The notes: generated by a model from the sequence alone, not told the origin. A stretch of 63,224 nt of DNA from Alteromonas sp. IB21 (GCF_016405965.1 NZ_JAEFCD010000030.1:1-63224), one strand, 5' to 3'. Positions 37,501 through 46,245 are shown, counted from the first letter of the stretch. Translations and numbers: made by a program.

Positions 37501-38993
37501 CTAAAGTGTCTTAAGCCGTTTAAGCTAATGATGCTCGGTATGTGGCAGGTTAGCTCTTTAATTTCTGAGGCATATAAAAGATTGGCTGAAGCATTAATTT
37601 TCGACTGCAAACATTGCTTTAGCGCTATGTCTTCAATCAAACCGAGCGCTTCACTAGCGCTAAACTGTGGGTTATTAGTGTTACCTGTGCTTGTTGCTAT
37701 GCCTGCAATACGGTTGACGGCTTCCACCGCATCACTACCAAAATTGTCTTTAGTATGCTCAACCCCGCAAGGAATGTCTCCGCATTGCAGGTCGGGACTA
37801 GAAAATAGAGGAATGAGGGTTGTTTCGTTTGTATCGTAGGCCATTATTGTGTTGAAGCCGTCACTGCTAGGCAACGGTACTCTATAACCCACGCCAAAGT
37901 CGAAGTCTGCTCCCACCTCGCCTGCATCTCTTGAGTGGCTGAGCCCTAAATTATGCCCAATTTCGTGAGCGAAAACGTCAGCAGGAGAATGTGTGCCTGT
38001 TACGCTGTAATGTCCACGCTTGACGTCAAAAGGGATAAAATGTGGGTAGAGAGTGGATATTCCCCCGCTAGCGAAAGTTAATGGGGTAGTCGGTGCAAAA
38101 ATAACGGAAACGGCATCAGCTCCTAACTTGTCTCTTTCTTGTGCAATGTTAGTAAATGGCGGTACTTGATAAATTAGATCGTCTATCAATACTTTCATAT
38201 TGTCATAGCTTACATCAACTTCCATCGTAGCAAGTATGTTGACTCTTACATTGATGTCCGATGCGTTGAATACTTCGTTGGTGTAGGTGGTGCGATGATC
38301 GATAAACCCTTGGGGGTCATTGTTCATATCTTCAAGTGAATTGCTGGTGTAAAGCATAAGAAGGTCAAAAATGGGTATGTCTGACTCAATGTTGTTAGTA
38401 ATCGCCTCTGGCGCAATCTTGGCAGGTGTTTGTATGTTCGAACTAGGCGATAGAATATGATGTTTAGAAAGACCTTCTCGGGTAGGGTCTCTCTGTACCA
38501 CATCGGTAGTTAGCGCAATGGGACTATTAGCGTTAGCCAACGCAAGAGGTTCATTTTTTATTAAAGAAACACTATTCCAATTGCCGGATGCGCTGTATTG
38601 GCCACCTGGTAGAGACAGCGTCATAAACACGCTTTTGTCAGTTATGGTTATGGTTGATAAAAGAGAAACACCTTTCCAAGTGCTACGTAATACCAGCGTT
38701 TCTGACCCGAATTGACCAGTTACTTTCTTCTCGATGGTTGCGTTTTGCGAGTAATTCGGCAGATTTAAAAGCAAAGTATCGCCTTCAACACTGCTGCTAA
38801 GCTGAGAAGCGTCTATTGATAATAGATTACCTTTAATAGAATGTTTGGCAGTATCGGCCATCGGTTCGGTATGAGCAGATGTGCTAAATACCGAGGGTGG
38901 CTCAATGGGTAATTGAAAAAGCGATAGTGCGTCTTGTGAAAAAGCTGAGCAATGAACGAAAAATAAACTGGCTGCGGCAAGTGCCATTTTCAT
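34521..38993 (-). CDS. Secreted metzincin protease with LRR, Calx-beta and FG-GAP regions
   Basis: A 1490-residue exported protein. After a signal peptide (about 1-19, ending AFS) and a ~200-residue propeptide-like region comes a metzincin (M12-like) catalytic domain with the zinc site HEIGHNLGLSH (about 343-353) and the Met-turn IMAYD. From about 480 to 880 there are leucine-rich repeats (for example SLKNLALGDNEIEDISGIL). Next comes a calcium-type stretch DFDGDKIPNRKEIEDGTDP, two Calx-beta-like domains (about 920-1165) and, from about 1185, tandem FG-GAP units such as ADYDGDGLTDIAIARPSTG. Only a weak GGAT precedes the ATG at 38993. It is the only minus-strand gene in the exported-protein block after the lipoprotein. 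It could process surface proteins or degrade host or environmental protein. Confidence 0.85.
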   Translation of the reverse strand: MKMALAAASLFFVHCSAFSQDALSLFQLPIEPPSVFSTSAHTEPMADTAKHSIKGNLLSIDASQLSSSVEGDTLLLNLPNYSQNATIEKKVTGQFGSETLVLRSTWKGVSLLSTITITDKSVFMTLSLPGGQYSASGNWNSVSLIKNEPLALANANSPIALTTDVVQRDPTREGLSKHHILSPSSNIQTPAKIAPEAITNNIESDIPIFDLLMLYTSNSLEDMNNDPQGFIDHRTTYTNEVFNASDINVRVNILATMEVDVSYDNMKVLIDDLIYQVPPFTNIAQERDKLGADAVSVIFAPTTPLTFASGGISTLYPHFIPFDVKRGHYSVTGTHSPADVFAHEIGHNLGLSHSRDAGEVGADFDFGVGYRVPLPSSDGFNTIMAYDTNETTLIPLFSSPDLQCGDIPCGVEHTKDNFGSDAVEAVNRIAGIATSTGNTNNPQFSASEALGLIEDIALKQCLQSKINASANLLYASEIKELTCHIPSIISLNGLRHFSGLRELTLHQTNISDLSELSSLVSLLKVDIINDANSEISPLKGITDLKKLNGLSVLGLQNFNLTDEDAQNIVDALPQLYALSLWNTHLTKAPVFSNHPSLKNLALGDNEIEDISGILNLSSLQELILSGNAPLRLPNEELDFPNLLTLRLDETNITSLDALSKLTSLTELRAFFSQISDMSGISELTSLRRIKLYGSKLSSLNVDKLTQLEVLDVGRNDLANPSIPPLPNLQRLDLTGSQLNSLEFVKGLPNLMTLRLGDIGSSPLGVLTSLPLLHTLVIENSENVSSENWPSLPTLEELWLNNIQQDNIDFVKTMPRLTTLSISTSPEIKDISSLFRLPFLKNIHFFYRSSYFDNKPYCWQIDYLKHDPNRAWRNFFIDDYLCNEETENEDFDGDKIPNRKEIEDGTDPTDNAGLAGNTVELVGEFAPVVEGDTAQIGLVREGSISGSLDLLIRTEDGSAISYTDYIPVEETVTFQPGERFKILEIPTSLFGAYESEDKDFKVRIEGKGGFEYHATANITITKMLQSKIFIIYQELPVIFFDEDYRYLVSDDNYIVKLHRENNTYEALTVKLEWDELTPGALRYINNPPAFIEFEPGETEKEFYLNVTGIEGRAEHHNSLQYIALRIVGAENQYRAHPDSASLTLVLGSQNNITRSSNHNISGFKNADLVFYRHGSTRSLVTSPILGNGIERHLINSTDNSVVPFMAFLDGNDTPDILLYSQESHIWTLATLSGVMKEQTYFGNQDGDIPVPADYDGDGLTDIAIARPSTGHWLIKFTGTGEVLRKATRFSSGFIPTVADFDGDGIDDIGYRNPATGVWYLYKSDGYSHASDKGGDYTEIYFGSKEEDIPVHGDFDGDGIDDIAVRRPSIGSFFIKHSSTGKIYRTFFGSQPTDIPVVEDYDGDGITDIAVRRDSASGIYVLSTRYNQILRKGFGSYATDVFTASPIMSKMEKAAIIQQYGTGTEQRIDSSSTALPLDIEHFATEEVENGNF

Positions 38994-39223
38994 CGTGGTA
39001 CATCCTTATACTGAAACTGTCTGATACTTTTCGATGTTTGAGTATAATGGATGTTTTAAAAAATGACAGCAATCGAGTAGTGGCCCGACGTCTTCATCTA
39101 CATCTTTTAGATCGCGATACTTAATATCCCTCAGTCTTGTCATAAAAAGTGTTTAAAGTAATTCAGTGTTTGATTAATAAAACTGAATTATTGATAATTG
39201 ATGTAACTTTAGGGAATTGGCAA

Positions 39224-40195
39224 GTGAATACAATGAAAACAGTTTTTGTTGCAGGTCACCGTGGAATGGTCGGCGCTGCTATAGTAAAACAACTTGAGGC
39301 GCGAAATGATGTAAATCTTATCACGCGCACTCGCGCAGAGTTAGATTTAACCAATCAGTCAGCCGTTGCTGATTTTTTTGCATCTAATGATATTGATGAG
39401 GTGTATTTAGCTGCCGCAAAAGTGGGCGGAATACATGCAAATAATACTTACCCTGCTGAGTTTATTTATGAAAACTTGATGATAGAAGCGAATATCATCA
39501 ATGCTGCTCACTTCAATAATGTGCAAAAGCTTCTGTTTTTGGGCTCGAGCTGTATTTACCCAAAATTTGCTGAACAGCCGATGACCGAAACCGCCTTACT
39601 TACAGGTGTGTTAGAGGAAACTAACGAACCTTATGCTATTGCTAAAATAGCGGGCATTAAATTATGTGAAAGCTATAACCGCCAGTATGGTCGAGACTAT
39701 CGCTCTGTAATGCCAACCAATTTATATGGGCCTAATGATAATTTTCATCCAGAAAACTCACACGTTATTCCAGCATTGCTACGTCGTTTCCATGAAGCAG
39801 CGCAGCGTGGTGACAGTGAAGTAGTGGCTTGGGGAAGTGGTAAGCCAATGCGAGAGTTTTTGCATGTTGACGATATGGCTGCAGCTAGTGTTCACGTAAT
39901 GGAGCTAGATTGCGAAACTTATCAAGCCAATACACAACCGATGCTTAGTCATATTAATGTAGGCACTGGAGAAGACTGCACTATTCGCGAATTGGTTGAA
40001 ACTGTTGCGAAAGTTACCGGGTTCAATGGCAACATTGTGTGGGATACAACCAAACCTGACGGTACGCCGAGAAAGTTAATGGACGTGTCAAGGCTTCATG
40101 CTCTTGGCTGGAAGCACACTCATGATCTAGAAAGCGGTTTGATTAACGCCTACAAGTGGTTTCTTGATAACCAAGACAATTTCCGAGGGCTGTAG
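39224..40195 (+). CDS. fcl: GDP-L-fucose synthase
   Basis: NADPH-dependent epimerase-reductase that turns the Gmd product into GDP-L-fucose. Extended-SDR motifs are visible: [13 protein letters not shown] at the N terminus, [10 protein letters not shown] around the catalytic Ser, and the YAIAK dyad, then [32 protein letters not shown]. About 323 residues, normal for the family. I chose the GTG at 39224 because AGGGA at 39211-39215 lies 8 bases upstream; the ATG at 39233, where many homologues start, is the alternative. It is followed after 6 bases by gmm, so the pair is cotranscribed. Gmd lies 31 kb upstream, with the whole exported-protein block in between. Confidence 0.94.
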   Translation: MNTMKTVFVAGHRGMVGAAIVKQLEARNDVNLITRTRAELDLTNQSAVADFFASNDIDEVYLAAAKVGGIHANNTYPAEFIYENLMIEANIINAAHFNNVQKLLFLGSSCIYPKFAEQPMTETALLTGVLEETNEPYAIAKIAGIKLCESYNRQYGRDYRSVMPTNLYGPNDNFHPENSHVIPALLRRFHEAAQRGDSEVVAWGSGKPMREFLHVDDMAAASVHVMELDCETYQANTQPMLSHINVGTGEDCTIRELVETVAKVTGFNGNIVWDTTKPDGTPRKLMDVSRLHALGWKHTHDLESGLINAYKWFLDNQDNFRGL

Positions 40196-40201
40196 AGAAT
40201 A

Positions 40202-40666
40202 ATGGCGTTTTTGGATAAGGAAGTATTTACTACGGTTATTGATAGTACGCCGCTTGTATCTATAGATTTGGTCGTAGAAAACGAACACGATGAGATACTT
40301 TTAGGCCGTCGTACTAACAGGCCTGCGAAAGGTTATTGGTTCGTACCTGGCGGTCGTATTCTTAAAAACGAAAAGTTATCAAATGCTTTTCAGCGCCTTA
40401 CTCTTCATGAGCTTGGGAAAAGTTTTCAAATTGAAGACGCTCAGTTTTTAGGGCCTTATGAGCATTTTTACGATGACAGCGTGTTTAGCGAAGAAATATC
40501 CACACACTACGTCGTATTGGGTTATAGACTTTCGGTGCGCTCTACTGAACTTAAACTTCCTCTAGAACAGCATAATGCTTACGAGTGGTTCACAAAAGAA
40601 TCACTGTTAAGTTCAGATTCGGTGCACCGTCACAGTAAGTGGTATTTAGACCGCACGGCGGTGTAA
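40202..40666 (+). CDS. gmm: GDP-mannose mannosyl hydrolase (Nudix)
   Basis: A 154-residue Nudix enzyme that hydrolyses GDP-mannose to GDP and mannose and so tunes the GDP-mannose/GDP-fucose pool. The diverged Nudix box of this subfamily is visible as GGRILKNEKLSNAFQRLTLH, where the canonical REUxEE glutamates are replaced, as in E. coli Gmm. An N-terminal VSIDLVVENEHDEILLGRR strand and a YWFVPGGR loop precede it. It sits 6 bases after fcl, the same order as in colanic-acid type clusters. Confidence 0.9.
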   Translation: MAFLDKEVFTTVIDSTPLVSIDLVVENEHDEILLGRRTNRPAKGYWFVPGGRILKNEKLSNAFQRLTLHELGKSFQIEDAQFLGPYEHFYDDSVFSEEISTHYVVLGYRLSVRSTELKLPLEQHNAYEWFTKESLLSSDSVHRHSKWYLDRTAV

Positions 40667-40702
40667 AAGTTAAACGTCCTCTAAATAGGCGCTTTTGCTG
40701 AT

Positions 40703-40731
40703 GGTGCACGACACCTGCACCGTGTTATTCT
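40703..40731 (+). terminator. Weak hairpin after gmm
   Basis: GGTGCA and TGCACC form a 6-bp stem with a 7-base loop, followed by GTGTTATTCT. It could end part of the fcl-gmm transcript, but the stem is short and the T tract poor. Confidence 0.3.
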
Positions 40732-40774
40732 CTGCAATTATTTGTTCTTATTACGCTCTATAGGGTTAGGAAGT

Positions 40775-41425
40775 ATGTCAAAACAACAGGAAAAGCAGTT
40801 TTTAGCTGCTTTGGAGCAACAATTCACTCAACATTATTCGAATCGCTTAAGTGAAGCTAACAATAGTATACAAGAGAATTCACGTTGTTTGGCTGAGCTA
40901 GCCGCAAAGATTAGTGTTATCGAAGCACTTTTGCTTGAAGAAAGAGAAATAAAAGTTACTGATGATATTCAGCTTTTAGCGTCCACACTCCACTTAGACG
41001 CAGAAAATTTTGCTCCAAACGAAAATTTACTCGATTTAGAATTTCACAATGGCAAGGCTTTTCACTGGACAGGCGAAAACCCACGTATAGACTTCCCTCT
41101 GCTTATCTCACGAGAAGACGAAAAGAGTGTAACTATTTCAATAGTGGCAGTTGTAAAGTCTGAATACATTCAGCAACTGTCAATATTTGCTGATGGTATG
41201 CCTTTAAAGTTCGTCGCTAAAGATGAAGAGGGTGTTATAAAGTTAGTGGCGACACTTCCTGCTGAACTTGGCAAAAAAACAGCGACAATGCTTAGTGTTT
41301 TACTGCCTGATACGGCCAGTCCAGCAGAGCTTGGTACTAGCACGGACACCCGCAAAATGGGCATCGCTATCCAAAGTATTTCCGTAGGAAAAGCGGTTAA
41401 GAAACGCTTCAAGTTTGGTAAGTAG
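40775..41425 (+). CDS. Unassigned protein with N-terminal helical region
   Basis: A 216-residue protein beginning MSKQQEKQFLAALEQQF. The first ~60 residues look like a long amphipathic helix or coiled coil (ENSRCLAELAAKISVIEALLL). The rest is beta-rich with no motif I can name and ends in a basic tail (VKKRFKFGK). There is no signal peptide or membrane segment. The frame opens at TTG 40742, but the ATG at 40775 has TAGGG at 40761-40765 and AGGAA closer by. It lies 6 bases before a glycosyltransferase gene, so it may be a partner in chain assembly. Function unknown. Confidence 0.6.
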   Translation: MSKQQEKQFLAALEQQFTQHYSNRLSEANNSIQENSRCLAELAAKISVIEALLLEEREIKVTDDIQLLASTLHLDAENFAPNENLLDLEFHNGKAFHWTGENPRIDFPLLISREDEKSVTISIVAVVKSEYIQQLSIFADGMPLKFVAKDEEGVIKLVATLPAELGKKTATMLSVLLPDTASPAELGTSTDTRKMGIAIQSISVGKAVKKRFKFGK

Positions 41426-41431
41426 TGTTCA

Positions 41432-43576
41432 GTGAAGTCTAAGCAAGGAAAGCGCAGATTACGCGTAGGCTTGGTGCACAACTGGCCTGGAGCGCGTAAT
41501 TCTGAGTTAGATATTATTTTACGTATTATCCCAATTTTGCAGAACTTGGGGCACGTGGGTGTAATTATCGACCCTATGGGGCAAGAACTCGATGTCAACG
41601 GTGATCGAATAGTGCCAGAGAAAGCGTTCGATAGCTTTGACTTGGTACTCAATTTACATTACCTCAACCCAAAGTTGCTAAGCGGTTTGTCTTATACCGT
41701 GAACTGGAACCCACTGACATACATAACTGACAATCCGATAACAAAGCAACCTTTACCAATAAAGCAATTTAACTTTGTAGCAGACGCATTTCGAAGCCAT
41801 GATAGAGTCCTATCAGCGGGGTCGGACGTTGTTGATAACTACGTAAATGCACTTCGAAATGGAATGCAGCCAAACGGTCTCGCCGCTTCCAAATTATCTT
41901 TCCACACAACGATTGCTACACCAGAAAACGTAGATATAACTAACGTTAGCCATCAAAAAGCTAAAGTGTTTTACATAGGCGTGAATTGGGAAAAGCTTTC
42001 TCAGAGCAAAGAAAAAGTGGTGCGCCACGACGGCTTATTTGAAACACTTGATGCATCGGGCGAATTTGTTTTTTACGGTCTTAGGGAGCAGTATGGGATC
42101 TCGTTATGGGAAGGTATAAAAAACTACAAAGGTGAGCTGCCTTTCGATGGTGGTAAAAGCATAGTCGACGTATCGCGCCAGTGTGGAATAACCTTGGTAC
42201 TCTCTTCTGAGCAACACAGAGAAAGCGGCCTTGTTTCAACTCGTGTTTTCCAGGCTTGTGCCGCTGGTACTGTTATTATCAGCGACAAAAATCCATTTTT
42301 AGAGAAACATTTTTCCGATTGCGTGTACTTTTTTGAATATGGCGCAACGCCTCAAGATACCGCTGCTAATATACTAGCAGTGGTAAACGAAGTAAAAAGT
42401 AACTGGGACCAAGCTATCGCTAATGCAAAGGTATGCCAACAGCGCTTTTTGCAAAAGTTTGCGTTAGAAAAAGAAATAAATGAAATTTGTACTCAAGCGT
42501 TAAACGATTTTGACGTAAAGCAATCCCTTATTGCTGATTTCGAAACGTCGACGACTGTTTCTGTAATTGTTGATGCCAGAAAGATGAGTTTGGATGAACT
42601 GAGCTTTGCTTATGAGCAGTTTGCTCGACAAAGTGTTCGGCCTTCTGAGATTGTGCTTATTTATGGTATCAAACAAAGAGAAAGCGTTAGCCAATGGTTA
42701 GCAAGGCAAAAGCAGGGGTTGCAAACTCGATTAATGGTAAGTGACAGCAAACTTGGGGCTTTTATCAAAGAACATCTTGATACTTTTCACTCTCATCTAA
42801 TGTTTTACGTTGTAAATAGTAAATGGGCGAAAGATCACATATACAATTTAATGTTGTGCTCAAGTCAAGATTCACCAATTATTTACGCCCCCACCTTTGT
42901 TGAGTATGAGAGTTTGCTTTCTGCTCACGAAACATCTGAGTTTTGCATTAAAGGCTTAGACGGTGGAATGAGTAGAATAGATGAAAACGTGCTTCAAAGA
43001 TTTGGTATTACATCATTCAACAACGCGAACTTTCTAATTAAGACGCAATGCATAGTAGCTAATGATGAACTTTTGAAAATAATGCAGTATTTCAGCTTAG
43101 GTGTTGTTTTTATTATTGCATATGAACACTGGCGGAAAACTTCAATACTTCCCAAATTATCTCATGCTGTATCAAGCAAATGGTGCACGAAAGAAGAGTA
43201 TGGAGATTTAACTTTCAATCAATACAGTGCGGCTAAAGTTCCATCTGATTTGTATAGAGACAGAAATTTTTTTAGTGCAATTTATAGCGAAGTTAATCCA
43301 TTCGTATCAGAACGTACCGCTGCCTGGGAGTTACAACAGCAGCAGCAATTAGCTAGGCATGATGTTTCATCTGAATATGAAATTGATGCTATGAGGGCTA
43401 GTTTAGGAGGGGTTAGTAGCGATGTGTCTGGGCTCACTGAAAAATTTGACTCTGGAGATTTTAGTCGTCAGTTTTCATTATTTGTTTATTTGAAACACCT
43501 TCTTCGAAATAGGCCATTAGCGTTGAATGTAATTTCTAAATTACACGGGCTGTTGGCAAAAGCCTTAAAAATTTAA
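41432..43576 (+). CDS. Large glycosyltransferase (GT1/CgeB-like, GT2-like C-terminal half)
   Basis: A 714-residue cytoplasmic protein. The N-terminal ~360 residues look like a GT-B enzyme of the CgeB/group-1 type: VGLVHNWPGARNSELD at the start and, toward the end of the domain, SEQHRESGLVSTRVFQACAA, the donor-binding region. A second region (about 370-560, TVSVIVDARKMSLDELSFAY onward) resembles a GT-A/GT2 fold but I see no clean DxD, so it may be non-catalytic. The start is a GTG at 41432, six bases after the upstream stop. It heads the run of glycosyltransferase and sulfotransferase genes. The sugar transferred cannot be told. Confidence 0.65.
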   Translation: MKSKQGKRRLRVGLVHNWPGARNSELDIILRIIPILQNLGHVGVIIDPMGQELDVNGDRIVPEKAFDSFDLVLNLHYLNPKLLSGLSYTVNWNPLTYITDNPITKQPLPIKQFNFVADAFRSHDRVLSAGSDVVDNYVNALRNGMQPNGLAASKLSFHTTIATPENVDITNVSHQKAKVFYIGVNWEKLSQSKEKVVRHDGLFETLDASGEFVFYGLREQYGISLWEGIKNYKGELPFDGGKSIVDVSRQCGITLVLSSEQHRESGLVSTRVFQACAAGTVIISDKNPFLEKHFSDCVYFFEYGATPQDTAANILAVVNEVKSNWDQAIANAKVCQQRFLQKFALEKEINEICTQALNDFDVKQSLIADFETSTTVSVIVDARKMSLDELSFAYEQFARQSVRPSEIVLIYGIKQRESVSQWLARQKQGLQTRLMVSDSKLGAFIKEHLDTFHSHLMFYVVNSKWAKDHIYNLMLCSSQDSPIIYAPTFVEYESLLSAHETSEFCIKGLDGGMSRIDENVLQRFGITSFNNANFLIKTQCIVANDELLKIMQYFSLGVVFIIAYEHWRKTSILPKLSHAVSSKWCTKEEYGDLTFNQYSAAKVPSDLYRDRNFFSAIYSEVNPFVSERTAAWELQQQQQLARHDVSSEYEIDAMRASLGGVSSDVSGLTEKFDSGDFSRQFSLFVYLKHLLRNRPLALNVISKLHGLLAKALKI

Positions 43577-43591
43577 GTATATAACGGTATT

Positions 43592-44386
43592 ATGACAACA
43601 CAATTTGAGTTAACTACATCAGCAGGCAAGCCGTATAACATAGTGCTGCCGCCCTCCAAACCAAACTTTTCCAGTAAGTTCGTATTTTCCTTTGCAAAGT
43701 CTGGTAGTACTTTACTGAACGACTTACTCTTTACCTATTGTCCTCAGATGAACGTGCCTGTTGTTTCGGTTTTTGATCAGGCTTTTTCTCAGGGATTAAC
43801 CACCGCAGAAGTTCGTTCTGAGTCTTCTGATGTCTTTAAAAATTCTGGGTACGTTTTTTCTGGTTTTAGACACTTTCCAAACTTTGACTTAGATGTAGGA
43901 GACAACAAATGTATTTTGTTGGTCAGAGATCCGAGAGATATGGTGGTATCGATGTACTATTCAGTTGCGAAAAGCCATGTTATTCCGGAAGGTAATGAGT
44001 CTCTTCGAAAAAACAGAGAAGAAGCACTTCAAAAGGAAATTGATGAATTTGTATTAGATAAAATGCACAGTTACGTCGGTCAATTCAAAACGTATAAAGA
44101 AAAGCTGGCAGGAAAACAGGTAAAAGTTTATCGCTACGAAGATGTTATTTATGACAAAACTACATGGTTAGGTGACGTATTAGATTACCTAGAAATAGAT
44201 AAGTCACCAGCACTTTTGAAAAGCGTAGTTCAACGATTTGATGTGATTCCAGATACCGAAAATGAAACACAACATGTGCGCCAAGTTCATCCAGGCAATT
44301 ACAAGAAAAAACTGTCAGACTCAGCGATAGAGAAACTTACCGAGAGGGCGAGAGATTTTCTCACTCACTATAATTATTCACTATAA
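43592..44386 (+). CDS. Sulfotransferase-domain protein
   Basis: A 264-residue soluble protein with both PAPS-binding elements of the sulfotransferase family: the 5'-phosphosulfate loop FSFAKSGSTLLND (about residues 33-44) and the 3'-phosphate site LLVRDPRDMVVSMYYS (about 109-124). It presumably transfers sulfate from PAPS to a hydroxyl of the island's polysaccharide or its precursor; sulfated polysaccharides are common in marine bacteria. It follows the large glycosyltransferase after 15 bases. A truncated second sulfotransferase lies at 46078-46245. Confidence 0.82.
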   Translation: MTTQFELTTSAGKPYNIVLPPSKPNFSSKFVFSFAKSGSTLLNDLLFTYCPQMNVPVVSVFDQAFSQGLTTAEVRSESSDVFKNSGYVFSGFRHFPNFDLDVGDNKCILLVRDPRDMVVSMYYSVAKSHVIPEGNESLRKNREEALQKEIDEFVLDKMHSYVGQFKTYKEKLAGKQVKVYRYEDVIYDKTTWLGDVLDYLEIDKSPALLKSVVQRFDVIPDTENETQHVRQVHPGNYKKKLSDSAIEKLTERARDFLTHYNYSL

Positions 44387-44409
44387 CTGTTTAATAAAGC
44401 AGAGTCCTA

Positions 44410-45297
44410 ATGAAGGCATTAATAAAGCAGCTTGTGTATCCAAGCTGCATGCGTTTACAGCAGCAATACGTACCAAAGGCATTATCAAAACGTGCGAAAG
44501 CAACGTGTGTGTTGGCTACCAGGGGGCCTTTGGTTAGTATTGTTGTCCCTTCATTTAATCAAGCTAGATATCTAGATGCCACTTTGCATTCTATTTTCTC
44601 GCAATCATATCCAAATATAGAGGTAATTGTCATAGATGGTGGCTCTACAGATGGCTCTATAAAAATATTAGAGTGTTACGGATCGCGGCTTAAATATTGG
44701 GTGAGTGAGCCAGATAATGGTCAAACCCATGCTATAAATAAGGGGTTTGCCCGTGCTTCGGGTGAAGTTCTCGCATGGTTAAATTCCGATGACTTACTTT
44801 TGCCCGGGGCGATAGCGCGAGCGGTAGCCAGTCTCTCCGCAAATGAGCAAACAGACGTTGTTTATGGAGATAGGGTAATTATCAATGAAGATAGTTGGGA
44901 CATTGGAGTATGGCGCACTTGGCACGCCCATGATTCTGTTCTAGCTTTCGCCGACTTTATCCCTCAGGAAACGCTGTTCTGGCGCAGGTCGATTTGGGAC
45001 AAAGTGGGTGCTTCACTGGATGAAAACTTTCAATTCGCCATGGATTGGGACCTTTTACTTCGATTTAAAGCGGCTAACGCAAACTTCAAAAAGCTCGATG
45101 CATTTCAAGGGGCTTTCAGATTTCATCCTGAACAAAAAACTGTTTGCGCTATTGGAAGCGTTGGATTTAATGAAATGGAGTTACTTAGAGAACGTTGTGC
45201 AAAGCAAGATGGACTAGAAAATTACAACAAACAAAAAATGCACAGAGAAGTACTCAAGTTCATGCTCACTACTCGTTGGCGTGAGCTTACCGCGTGA
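44410..45297 (+). CDS. Family 2 glycosyltransferase
   Basis: A 295-residue GT-A enzyme. Visible motifs are VSIVVPSFNQARYLD at the start of the nucleotide-binding domain, IDGGSTDGS, then WLNSDDL (the metal-binding DxD-type motif) and FAMDWDLLLRF, where the acidic catalytic base is expected. An N-terminal extension of about 40 residues precedes the domain. Its stop overlaps the GTG start of the next GT2 gene by 4 bases, so the two are coupled and probably add neighbouring residues of the repeat unit. Confidence 0.85.
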   Translation: MKALIKQLVYPSCMRLQQQYVPKALSKRAKATCVLATRGPLVSIVVPSFNQARYLDATLHSIFSQSYPNIEVIVIDGGSTDGSIKILECYGSRLKYWVSEPDNGQTHAINKGFARASGEVLAWLNSDDLLLPGAIARAVASLSANEQTDVVYGDRVIINEDSWDIGVWRTWHAHDSVLAFADFIPQETLFWRRSIWDKVGASLDENFQFAMDWDLLLRFKAANANFKKLDAFQGAFRFHPEQKTVCAIGSVGFNEMELLRERCAKQDGLENYNKQKMHREVLKFMLTTRWRELTA

Positions 45298-46061
45298 CAG
45301 TGTCCACTAAACCACCGTTAGTAACCGTTGTTGTCCCGTCTTTTAATCAAGGCAAGTTTTTGGAACGTGCCTTACAGTCTGTTATTCAGCAAGACGTCCC
45401 AAAAGAAATCATTGTGATGGATGGTGGCTCTAGTGATGAATCGGTCGGTATTATAAAGCAATACCAACAACATATAACGTATTGGCAAAGCAAAAAAGAT
45501 GGTGGTCAGGCTAACGCGATAAATACAGGCATGGCTTATGGAAGTGCTCCGTTTGTATGCTGGCTTAATTCTGACGATATGTTTATGCCAAATGGTTTAG
45601 CGAGGCTTGTTTCAGAGCTTAACAGCGATTTTGATGCACCTGCAGTTTACGGCAAATGTTGGCATATTGATGAGCAAGATAAAAAGGTTGCTCCGTATTT
45701 GTCGTTTCAATTCAACAAAGTGTTGTTAGCGAATTATTGTTTTATTGCGCAGCCAGCAACATTAATCAGAAGAGAGTGCTGGGAAGCAGTAGGTGGTCTT
45801 AACGAAAGGTTTGACTACGCGATGGATTATGACCTTTGGCTCAGGCTATACAAGCACTATGGAAGGTTAAAGTATGTGCGAACGTTTTGTGCGGCCAATC
45901 GTCTACATGGCGATACTAAAACACATAATGGCGTTGAAATGCATTATAAAGAGTCGATGGATGCAGTTAATCAAGCCTTTGGTTATATTCCCATTAAATG
46001 GACCGTGGCACTACCTGTTATGCGTGTAGTAAGAAAGCTCGCTTCACTTAGGTACAGGTAA
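45294..46061 (+). CDS. Family 2 glycosyltransferase
   Basis: A 255-residue GT2 enzyme clearly related to its upstream neighbour: VVVPSFNQGKFLERAL, MDGGSSDES, WLNSDDMFMP and FDYAMDYDLWLRLY. It lacks the N-terminal extension of that neighbour. The start is a GTG overlapping the preceding TGA (GTGA), a 4-base overlap typical of translational coupling. The two genes probably arose by duplication. Confidence 0.86.
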   Translation: MTVSTKPPLVTVVVPSFNQGKFLERALQSVIQQDVPKEIIVMDGGSSDESVGIIKQYQQHITYWQSKKDGGQANAINTGMAYGSAPFVCWLNSDDMFMPNGLARLVSELNSDFDAPAVYGKCWHIDEQDKKVAPYLSFQFNKVLLANYCFIAQPATLIRRECWEAVGGLNERFDYAMDYDLWLRLYKHYGRLKYVRTFCAANRLHGDTKTHNGVEMHYKESMDAVNQAFGYIPIKWTVALPVMRVVRKLASLRYR

Positions 46062-46077
46062 AAAGGTAAATCGAACA

Positions 46078-46245
46078 ATGGACATTGTAGAAGTTGCAAG
46101 CTATCCGCAATCTGGTAACAATTGGTTGTGTAATATCATTTTTCAAAATTGTCATCATCAATATAGCATCGAATTAGTTGTTAATAATTATCGCCATAAA
46201 ACTAAAAAAATAGATATGTTTATATTTTCTAAAAAGTGGCTATGA
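46078..46245 (+). pseudogene. N-terminal sulfotransferase fragment (55 codons)
   Basis: A short frame starting at ATG 46078 that encodes EVASYPQSGNNWLCNIIF, the PAPS-binding start of a sulfotransferase (compare YPKSGNTWLRN in the family), then loses similarity and stops at 46243-46245. Only about one fifth of a domain remains, so it is most likely the stump of a second sulfotransferase gene. Its stop overlaps the ATG of the next glycosyltransferase (ATGA), so translation of the stump could still deliver ribosomes to that gene. Confidence 0.7.

Noticed and set aside
41170..41652. 160-codon minus-strand frame across two genes
   Set aside because: It lies antisense to two plus-strand genes with better coding features and resembles no family.
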